Shown here: positions 7,910-12,704 of the stretch, in pieces
Position numbering within the stretch: position 1 is the stretch's first letter
Layout: each line of letters starts with the position of its first letter
Source: an uncultured Pelagibacteraceae bacterium
GTDB taxonomy: Bacteria; Pseudomonadota; Alphaproteobacteria; Pelagibacterales; Pelagibacteraceae
Reading direction: 5' to 3'
Assembly (NCBI GenBank): GCA_902602105.1
Contig: CACKPP010000016.1
Location: forward strand, 1-12,704
DNA: 12,704 nt
Made by a program: the position numbers and the translations under genes
The notes under the pieces: generated by a model
The model's input: only the letters and a program-made list of their open reading frames with translations
Told to the model about the DNA's origin: nothing
The model's database searches: none

Positions 7910-8733
7910 GTAGTATAAAAGTTAATTGTGGAAATATAGAAATCTCTAATGATAATAAGATTTGTATTATTGCTGGTCCTTGTCAGCTCGAAACAGAACA
8001 ACATGCAATGGACATGGCAGGAAAAATCAAAGAAATTACAAAGAAATTTAATCTTGGTTTTATTTATAAGACATCATTTGATAAAGCTAATAGAACAAGT
8101 CTTAAAGGAAAAAGAGGAGCGGGGTTAGAGGCTTCACTTCCTATATTCGATAAAATTAAAAAAGAATTAAAAGTACCTATTTTGACTGACATTCATAATA
8201 TAGAACACTGCTCTATTGTGAGTAAACATGCAGATATACTTCAAATACCGGCTTTTCTTTGTAGACAAACAGATTTGTTAATTGCAGCTGCTAAAACTAA
8301 TAAAATTATTAATGTCAAAAAAGGGCAATTCTTAGCCCCTTGGGATATGGTTAATGTTACAAAAAAAATTTCAGACTCTGGAAATAAGAATATTTTGGTT
8401 ACAGAAAGAGGTGCAAGTTTTGGGTATAACACTCTCGTTTCAGATATGAGATCATTACCAATAATGGCAAAGAATGGTTATCCAGTTATTTTTGATGCAA
8501 CACATTCTGTTCAACAACCAGGAGGTTTAGGAGAAAAAAGTGGTGGACAAAGAGAATTTGTAGAATATTTAGCAAGAGCAGCTGTTGCTGTAGGTGTTGC
8601 AGGTGTATTCATTGAAACACATCAAGACCCAGATAATGCACCTTCAGATGGACCAAACATGGTTCCTTTAGATAAATTAGAAAATTTATTGAAGCAACTT
8701 TCAGATATAGATAATTTAATTAAAAATAAGTGA
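7906..8733 (+). CDS. kdsA: 3-deoxy-8-phosphooctulonate (KDO-8-phosphate) synthase, metal-dependent type
   Basis: KdsA condenses phosphoenolpyruvate with arabinose 5-phosphate to give KDO 8-phosphate, precursor of the lipopolysaccharide core, so this cell makes KDO-containing LPS. The 275-residue protein is full length. Seen in order: IAGPCQLE (22-29), [11 protein letters not shown] (55-65), GKRGAGLEA (68-76), LTDIHN (93-98), [13 protein letters not shown] (113-125), [11 protein letters not shown] (138-148), [12 protein letters not shown] (196-207) and [16 protein letters not shown] (236-251). Cys26 replaces the Asn of the metal-independent (E. coli-like) class, and His200, Glu237 and Asp248 complete the known metal-binding set, so this should be the metal-dependent class. 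Downstream eno produces its PEP substrate, though that linkage is synteny, not proof of regulation. It overlaps pyrG and eno by 4 bp each; no Shine-Dalgarno sequence is visible. Confidence 0.96.
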   Translation: MSSIKVNCGNIEISNDNKICIIAGPCQLETEQHAMDMAGKIKEITKKFNLGFIYKTSFDKANRTSLKGKRGAGLEASLPIFDKIKKELKVPILTDIHNIEHCSIVSKHADILQIPAFLCRQTDLLIAAAKTNKIINVKKGQFLAPWDMVNVTKKISDSGNKNILVTERGASFGYNTLVSDMRSLPIMAKNGYPVIFDATHSVQQPGGLGEKSGGQREFVEYLARAAVAVGVAGVFIETHQDPDNAPSDGPNMVPLDKLENLLKQLSDIDNLIKNK

Positions 8734-9986
8734 GCAAAATTTTAAAAGTAAAAGCCCGTCAAGTGTTTGACAGTAGAGGTAATCCAACAATAGAGGCTGA
8801 AGTTTTTACTAAAAATAATAGTGCTCGTGCCATATGTCCATCTGGTGCATCAACCGGAACTTACGAAGCATTTGAAAAAAGAGATAAAAATAATAAAAGA
8901 TATTTAGGAAAAAGCGTTCTAACTGGCATTAGTTTAATCAATAAAAAAATTTCAAAAAAGATAAGGGGACACAGTGTTCATAATCAGGAAAAGATAGATG
9001 CACTTATGATTAATCTAGATGGAACTAGACAAAAAACTAAATTAGGAGCCAATTCAATTCTTGCTGTGTCGATGGCAGTTAAAAAACTTTCAGCTAAAGT
9101 TAGAAAATTACCTTTGTATAAAACTTTTTTAACTAGAAATAATTTTCAATTACCATATCCGTTAATGAATATAATCAATGGTGGAGCACATGCAAATAAC
9201 GGCTTAAGAATTCAAGAATTTATGATCAGACCTGATAGAGCTAAAAGTTTTTCTGATGCAATAAGAATTTGTTTTTTGGTAATTAAAAATTTAAGTAAAT
9301 TGATAAAATCAAGAGGATTATCCACTTCTGTTGGAGATGAAGGTGGTTTTGCTCCAATGATAAATAATAACAATCAAGCATTAGATTTAATTGTAAAAGC
9401 AATCAAAAAATCTGGTTTTATTAATGGCAAGGATGTATCAATTTGTTTGGATGTTGCAGCTAATGAACTATATAAAAAAAAAAAATATTCTATTCATTCA
9501 AGAAATTATTTATCTGTTGAGAAATCTATTAATGAATACAAAAAAATTATTAAAAGATATAAGATTAAATCAATTGAGGATCCATTTGCTGAAAATGATT
9601 GGTCGGCTTGGAATAAATTAATGAAATCAGTTAAAAAAACTCAAATTGTAGGAGATGATTTATATGTAACTAATCTTGAGAGACTAAAAAAAGGTTTTTT
9701 AAACTTATCATCAAATGCAATTTTAATTAAACTTAATCAAATAGGTACTGTTTCAGAGACATTAGATGTAATTAAATTTGCTCAAATAATTGGATTTAAA
9801 ACAATTATTTCCCATAGATCAGGAGATAGTGAAGATACATTTATTGCTGATTTAGCTGTAGGGACTAATTCAAATCAAATCAAAACAGGATCTTTAGCTA
9901 GATCTGAACGAGTAGCGAAATATAATCAATTAATACGTATAGAAGAAGATCTTGGAAAAAGAGCAAGAATGAATAAGATTCATTAA
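8730..9986 (+). CDS. eno: Enolase
   Basis: Enolase converts 2-phosphoglycerate to phosphoenolpyruvate. The start is a GTG inside the kdsA stop (GTGA), giving [19 protein letters not shown], the conserved N-terminus, so the start is secure. The protein has 418 residues, slightly shorter than the usual 425-430. Substrate and catalytic residues are present: PSGASTG (37-43), His154 in GGAHANN, Glu163 in QEFM, Glu204 in GDEGG, Mg ligands Asp241, Glu283 (SIEDPF) and Asp309 (VGDDLYVTN), catalytic Lys334 (ILIKLNQIG), [10 protein letters not shown] (361-370) and Lys385 (QIKTGS). The stretch after His154 (NNGLRIQEF instead of the more common DNNVDIQEF) is a divergent variant. The protein is unusually basic (74 Lys+Arg against 37 Asp+Glu by my count), and codons 249-252 are an uninterrupted run of 12 A. 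Activity is expected. Confidence 0.97.
   Translation: MSKILKVKARQVFDSRGNPTIEAEVFTKNNSARAICPSGASTGTYEAFEKRDKNNKRYLGKSVLTGISLINKKISKKIRGHSVHNQEKIDALMINLDGTRQKTKLGANSILAVSMAVKKLSAKVRKLPLYKTFLTRNNFQLPYPLMNIINGGAHANNGLRIQEFMIRPDRAKSFSDAIRICFLVIKNLSKLIKSRGLSTSVGDEGGFAPMINNNNQALDLIVKAIKKSGFINGKDVSICLDVAANELYKKKKYSIHSRNYLSVEKSINEYKKIIKRYKIKSIEDPFAENDWSAWNKLMKSVKKTQIVGDDLYVTNLERLKKGFLNLSSNAILIKLNQIGTVSETLDVIKFAQIIGFKTIISHRSGDSEDTFIADLAVGTNSNQIKTGSLARSERVAKYNQLIRIEEDLGKRARMNKIH
9474..9485 (+). repeat. 12-base A homopolymer inside eno
   Basis: Exactly four AAA lysine codons (K249-K252) between two tyrosine codons form an uninterrupted A12. It is the longest homopolymer I noticed here; other genes carry runs of about 9 (for example 411-419 in trpC, 2381-2389 in trpE and 5610-5618 in tpiA). 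Such runs are prone to replication and RNA polymerase slippage. The reading frame is intact as given. Confidence 0.95.
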
Positions 9987-10294
9987 TGCTTAAAAGATTA
10001 AAAAAAAATTATTTTTTAATTATATCTACTTTTTTAATTCTATACTTTTTCTTTAATCTTTTATCAGGAGAAAGAGGACTTATTTCTTATCTAGAAAAAA
10101 ATGATGTTTTAAATGATTTAAACAAACAAGAAACTTTGCTTATTAGCCAAATTAAGGACTTGGATTTCAAAAATTCATTATTAAGTGACAATCTGGATCT
10201 TGATTATATTGAAACTTTAATTAGAGAGAGATTCTTATTTGGCAAAAAAAATGAGACAATTTATATAATTCAAAGCAATGACACAAAAAATTAG
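9986..10294 (+). CDS. ftsB: FtsB/DivIC-type septum formation initiator
   Basis: FtsB-like proteins are bitopic inner-membrane parts of the divisome (FtsQLB complex) that help activate septal peptidoglycan synthesis. The 102-residue protein has a basic cytoplasmic end (1-8), a single membrane segment (about 9-27), [12 protein letters not shown] (28-39), a probable coiled coil (about 34-70), and the C-terminal pattern [21 protein letters not shown] (73-93), close to the family ending ELARERLGYVKPGEI. GxRGL directly after the membrane segment is typical of the alphaproteobacterial form, which sits next to eno, as here. Its ATG overlaps the eno stop by one base (TAATG) and its end overlaps lipA by 17 bp. 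Sequence conservation in this family is low, so topology and context carry much of the call. Confidence 0.85.
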   Translation: MLKRLKKNYFLIISTFLILYFFFNLLSGERGLISYLEKNDVLNDLNKQETLLISQIKDLDFKNSLLSDNLDLDYIETLIRERFLFGKKNETIYIIQSNDTKN

Positions 10295-11210
10295 ACCACG
10301 ACACCCAGAAAAAGTAAAAAATCCAATTAATCCTATCAAAAAAAAACCTGAGTGGATTAGATCTAAACTTTCAAATAGTAAAGAATTTTTTTTAACCAAA
10401 ACAATTGTAAATAAAAATAATTTAGTAACTGTTTGCCAGGAAGCTAATTGTCCAAATATAACTGAATGCTGGAGTAAAAGACACGCAACATTTATGATTA
10501 TGGGTGATACCTGTACTAGAGCATGTGCTTTCTGTGATGTTAAAACTGGAAAACCTAACAAACTAGATGTATTTGAACCAATAAAAATTTCCCAAGCAGT
10601 TAAAAAATTAAATTTAAAACATGTTGTTATAACATCAGTTGATCGAGATGATTTAGAAGATGGTGGTTCAAACCATTTTTTTGAAGTTATTAATCAGATT
10701 AGAAAAACAAATCCAAACACTACAATTGAAGTTTTAACACCTGATTTTTTACGAAAGGGTGATGCCTATAAAAAAGTATTAGAAGCAAATCCAGATGTCT
10801 TTAATCACAATATTGAAACTGTACCTAGTCTATACTTAAAAGTAAGACCAGGTTCAAGATATTTTGCTTCTTTAGAACTTTTAAAAAATGTAAAAAAAAT
10901 TAATAAAAAAGTTTTCACTAAATCTGGAATAATGGTTGGATTAGGTGAAAATAAAGATGAGGTATTACAAGTAATGGACGATCTTAAAGAAGCTGATGTT
11001 GATTTTTTAACTATTGGACAATACTTACAACCGTCTGTAAAACATTTTCCTTTGGATAGATATTATACACCTCAAGAATTTGAAAACCTTGGAGCTATTG
11101 CTAAAGCAAAAGGATTTTTATTAGTTTCATCATCTCCACTTACAAGATCTTCTTATCATGCAGATGAGGATTTTGCTAAACTTCAACAAAATAGAAATAA
11201 ATTTCATTAA
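10278..11210 (+). CDS. lipA: Lipoyl synthase
   Basis: LipA is a radical-SAM enzyme that inserts two sulfurs into protein-bound octanoyl groups, making the lipoyl cofactor of pyruvate and 2-oxoglutarate dehydrogenases and the glycine cleavage system. The 310 residues contain the family-specific auxiliary-cluster cysteines Cys53, Cys58 and Cys64 ([13 protein letters not shown]), the radical-SAM cysteines Cys79, Cys83 and Cys86 (CTRACAFC), [11 protein letters not shown] (120-130), the PGSRY stretch (191-195), MVGLGE (219-224), and the C-terminal RSSYHA (290-295) that contributes a serine ligand to the auxiliary cluster. The ATG at 10278 lies within ftsB (17-bp overlap); later Met codons would cut off cluster residues. 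The stop overlaps ratA by one base (TAATG). In many Alphaproteobacteria pyruvate dehydrogenase genes lie between ftsB and lipA; here they do not. Confidence 0.97.
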   Translation: MTQKIRPRHPEKVKNPINPIKKKPEWIRSKLSNSKEFFLTKTIVNKNNLVTVCQEANCPNITECWSKRHATFMIMGDTCTRACAFCDVKTGKPNKLDVFEPIKISQAVKKLNLKHVVITSVDRDDLEDGGSNHFFEVINQIRKTNPNTTIEVLTPDFLRKGDAYKKVLEANPDVFNHNIETVPSLYLKVRPGSRYFASLELLKNVKKINKKVFTKSGIMVGLGENKDEVLQVMDDLKEADVDFLTIGQYLQPSVKHFPLDRYYTPQEFENLGAIAKAKGFLLVSSSPLTRSSYHADEDFAKLQQNRNKFH

Positions 11211-11665
11211 TGCCAAAGGCTTCAGTTAAGAGATTAATTGAATGCAACAAAAATCAATTAATTGATTTAGTTCTTGATATAGAAAAATATCCAGATTTTG
11301 TTCCTTTTTGCTTAGATGCTCATGTTTATGAAAAAAACAATGAAGGAGATTTAATATTAATTATTGCTGATTTAACTATAGGTAAGGGACCATTTAAAGA
11401 TACTTATAAAAGTGACGTCAAATTTTATAAAAAGAATAGCATAATAAAAGTTACGAATATTGGTGGACCATTAAATCATCTTGAAAATACTTGGCATTTT
11501 AAAGAACAAGAAAATGGAACAGAAATTTCCTTTGATATTGATTTTGAAATTGAAAATAAATTTTTGAATATTCTAATGACAAAATCTTTTCAATTTGGTC
11601 TAGACAAAATAGCTGATGCTTTTCAAAAAAGAGCAGAGGAGTTATTTGATAATTCTAAGAACTAA
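11210..11665 (+). CDS. ratA: RatA/Coq10-type START-domain protein
   Basis: This belongs to the SRPBCC (START-like) family that includes bacterial RatA and mitochondrial Coq10, a ubiquinone-binding respiratory factor. The 151 residues cover one such domain: an N-terminal strand, a helix ending in DIEKYPDFVPFC (23-34), which is the family signature (usually VxxYPxFLPWC), then alternating strands with GKGPFKDTYKSDV (58-70), GGPLNHLENTWHF (85-97) and a long C-terminal helix (about 125-145). It follows lipA with a TAATG overlap; lipA-ratA is a common alphaproteobacterial pair. E. coli RatA was described as a ribosome-association toxin, while Coq10 supports respiration; with no antitoxin neighbour, a quinone-linked role is the likelier inference. 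Its last 24 bp overlap the convergent cinA end. Confidence 0.87.
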   Translation: MPKASVKRLIECNKNQLIDLVLDIEKYPDFVPFCLDAHVYEKNNEGDLILIIADLTIGKGPFKDTYKSDVKFYKKNSIIKVTNIGGPLNHLENTWHFKEQENGTEISFDIDFEIENKFLNILMTKSFQFGLDKIADAFQKRAEELFDNSKN

Positions 11666-12103
11666 ATGTAAAGCTTTTTTAACAGTAGCCTTTTGTATGA
11701 ATGATCTTTTCTGGCTTTTAAATAAACACTTATATATTTGAGTTTTTACACCTTTTTTAACCCCAATATAAACAAGACCTACTGGCTTTTGTTTTGTACC
11801 TCCATTCGGACCCGCTATACCAGTAATTGAAACGTTAATCTTAGTTTTTGATATTTTAGATAAACTATTAACCATTGCTAAACAACATTCATGACTTACA
11901 GCACCATATTTTTTGATAACATTTTTATTTACTTTTAATAATTTGATTTTTGCTTGATTTGAGTAGGTGACTAAACCTAAATGAAATATTTTTGAAGCTC
12001 CACTGATCGAAGTAATTGAGCTAGAAAGCAATCCACCAGTACAAGACTCAACAAATGAAATTTTAAGTTTTTTTTTAGTTAATATTTTTACCAAAGATTT
12101 CAT
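11642..12103 (-). CDS. cinA: CinA C-terminal domain protein (nicotinamide-nucleotide amidase, PncC type)
   Basis: Stand-alone CinA C-terminal domains (PncC) deamidate nicotinamide mononucleotide to nicotinic acid mononucleotide, recycling pyridine nucleotides. The 153-residue length matches this short form; there is no N-terminal MoeA/MogA-like domain. Motifs seen are VESCTGGLL (18-26, with the proposed catalytic Ser20), GLVTYSNQAKIKLL (43-56), YGAVSHE (66-72), ITGIAGPNGGT (93-103) and KPVG (106-109). The ATG overlaps the pgpA stop by one base and there is no visible Shine-Dalgarno sequence. The 3' end runs 24 bp into ratA on the other strand, so the two coding sequences share DNA and no terminator lies between. 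The family call is strong; the enzymatic activity is taken from characterised homologues. Confidence 0.92.
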   Translation of the reverse strand: MKSLVKILTKKKLKISFVESCTGGLLSSSITSISGASKIFHLGLVTYSNQAKIKLLKVNKNVIKKYGAVSHECCLAMVNSLSKISKTKINVSITGIAGPNGGTKQKPVGLVYIGVKKGVKTQIYKCLFKSQKRSFIQKATVKKALHLVLRIIK

Positions 12104-12606
12104 TAAATAATATAACTACTTAAAACCATAAAACATATTAATGACAAAACAACATAGAATCCAGCACAAACATCATCCATAATTACACCAAAACTATTTT
12201 TGAAGTTTTTATCAAAAAAACTAACAGGAAATGGTTTTGCTATGTCAAAAAATCTAAATAATACAAAGCAAATAAAATAAAAAAATATTGCCTCATTAGG
12301 TGATTTTTCTGTTCCATGTGAAATTTCATAGAGATAAATAGGAATAGATTGGCCAATGAATTCATCAATAATTACTTCTCTTGGATCTTTATTTTCATTA
12401 TCTTTAATATGTACAGCGACTGCTAAAAATGAATAAATAAAAATAATTACTAAAATAATTAATATAATAGTGGAAGATATATTTAGTATATGAAAAAAAA
12501 GATAAAGCACAATCACTGTAGCTAACGATCCAAAAGTACCAGGAACTATTGGGACTTTTCCTAAACCAAACATGGTAACAAATAATGTGTTTAAAGTTTT
12601 AATCAT
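12103..12606 (-). CDS. pgpA: Phosphatidylglycerophosphatase A
   Basis: PgpA removes the phosphate from phosphatidylglycerophosphate to give phosphatidylglycerol, a major membrane lipid. The 167-residue integral membrane protein has the family landmarks GLGKVPIVPGTFGS (14-27), DPREVIIDEFIGQ (74-86; Asp81/Glu82), FVLFRFFDIAKPFPV (114-128) and GVIMDDVCAGFY (140-151; Asp144/Asp145). Hydrophobic segments occur at about 28-40, 45-65, 105-120 and 148-166. Its start overlaps the end of the upstream ispF frame by 8 bp and its stop overlaps the cinA ATG by one base, forming a leftward ispF-pgpA-cinA unit. The ATG at 12606 is immediately preceded by an A-rich tract with no Shine-Dalgarno match. Confidence 0.94.
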   Translation of the reverse strand: MIKTLNTLFVTMFGLGKVPIVPGTFGSLATVIVLYLFFHILNISSTIILIILVIIFIYSFLAVAVHIKDNENKDPREVIIDEFIGQSIPIYLYEISHGTEKSPNEAIFFYFICFVLFRFFDIAKPFPVSFFDKNFKNSFGVIMDDVCAGFYVVLSLICFMVLSSYII

Positions 12607-12704
12607 TTTTTGTAATTGATACGATTACCTCACATGCTATTGCTTTTTCTCTTCCTATTAAACCTAATTTCTCTACCGTTTTTCCTTTTAGGTTAATAAA
12701 ATCT
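12599..12704 (-). CDS. ispF: 2-C-methyl-D-erythritol 2,4-cyclodiphosphate synthase, C-terminal end (5' part outside window)
   Basis: Only the last 34 codons are visible, read leftwards from the window edge to a TAA at 12601-12599. The translation contains NLKGKTVEKLGLIGREKA then IACEVIV, which matches the conserved IspF C-terminus ([23 protein letters not shown] in E. coli), including the T-E-K-L-G and G-R-x-x-x-I-A-C-E signatures. IspF forms the cyclic diphosphate intermediate of the non-mevalonate isoprenoid pathway. In many Alphaproteobacteria this domain is the C-terminal half of a bifunctional IspDF protein; that is likely here too but lies outside the window. It overlaps the pgpA start by 8 bp. 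Confidence 0.88.
   Translation of the reverse strand, partial: DFINLKGKTVEKLGLIGREKAIACEVIVSITKND

Noticed and set aside
9424..9621. Plus-strand 65-codon frame within eno
   Set aside because: It is out of frame inside a well conserved enolase region and passes through the A12 run; no independent evidence.
10235..10561. Minus-strand open frame of 108 codons across the ftsB/lipA junction
   Set aside because: It lies opposite the essential lipA cysteine-motif region, has no recognisable domain or plausible promoter context, and is a typical shadow of a conserved gene.
11210..11665. Toxin-antitoxin module based on the RatA name
   Set aside because: No small antitoxin gene is adjacent; the neighbours are lipA and cinA, and the family is widespread as a housekeeping Coq10-like protein.
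11640..11720. Possible bidirectional terminator at the ratA/cinA convergence
   Set aside because: No convincing inverted repeat with adjacent T-run; the A/T tracts are ordinary coding sequence of the two overlapping genes.
1..12704. CRISPR, insertion sequence, prophage, tRNA or riboswitch
   Set aside because: No spaced direct repeats, transposase motifs, terminal inverted repeats, cloverleaf sequences or long structured leaders were seen; gaps are too short to hold them.

Overview
The window is strongly AT-rich, nearly free of non-coding DNA, and its genes are joined by 1-24 bp overlaps. Codon use leans heavily to AAA, AAT, ATT and TTA. Gene content and order (ppiD-trpEGDC diverging from tpiA-secG-pyrG-kdsA-eno-ftsB-lipA, then ratA, cinA, pgpA, ispF) are those of an alphaproteobacterial core chromosome. 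Together with the extreme streamlining they point to a SAR11/Pelagibacterales-type marine bacterium. The taxonomic call is inference from composition and synteny; no rRNA gene is present. I see no mobile element, phage gene, CRISPR array, tRNA or rRNA.

Layout. Block 1 (1-5147, minus strand) is one tightly packed unit read leftwards: a PpiD-like periplasmic folding factor, then trpE, trpG, trpD and trpC (trpC runs off the left edge). It encodes both anthranilate synthase subunits and the next steps of tryptophan synthesis. A 56-bp gap (5148-5203) is the only divergent promoter region. Block 2 (5204-11665, plus strand) holds tpiA, secG, pyrG, kdsA, eno, ftsB, lipA and ratA: two glycolytic enzymes, CTP synthesis, KDO synthesis, a Sec translocon subunit, a divisome protein, lipoate synthesis and a START-domain protein. 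Its only sizeable internal gap is the 40 bp before pyrG. Block 3 (12704-11642, minus strand) has the 3' end of ispF (probably the end of an ispDF fusion), pgpA and a stand-alone CinA C-terminal amidase. Blocks 2 and 3 converge with a 24-bp overlap of coding ends.

No dramatic unknown system is apparent; all genes belong to recognisable families. The points worth a second look are: a PpiD-like protein that seems to have lost its parvulin catalytic domain; direct fusion of the eno-ftsB and lipA gene groups where many Alphaproteobacteria carry pyruvate dehydrogenase genes; a GC-rich patch at the start of pyrG beside a near-leaderless promoter candidate; a 12-A run inside enolase; an unusually basic enolase; near-total absence of Shine-Dalgarno sequences; and a trp operon with no room for a leader/attenuator. 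No stretch longer than 56 bases lacks a gene.
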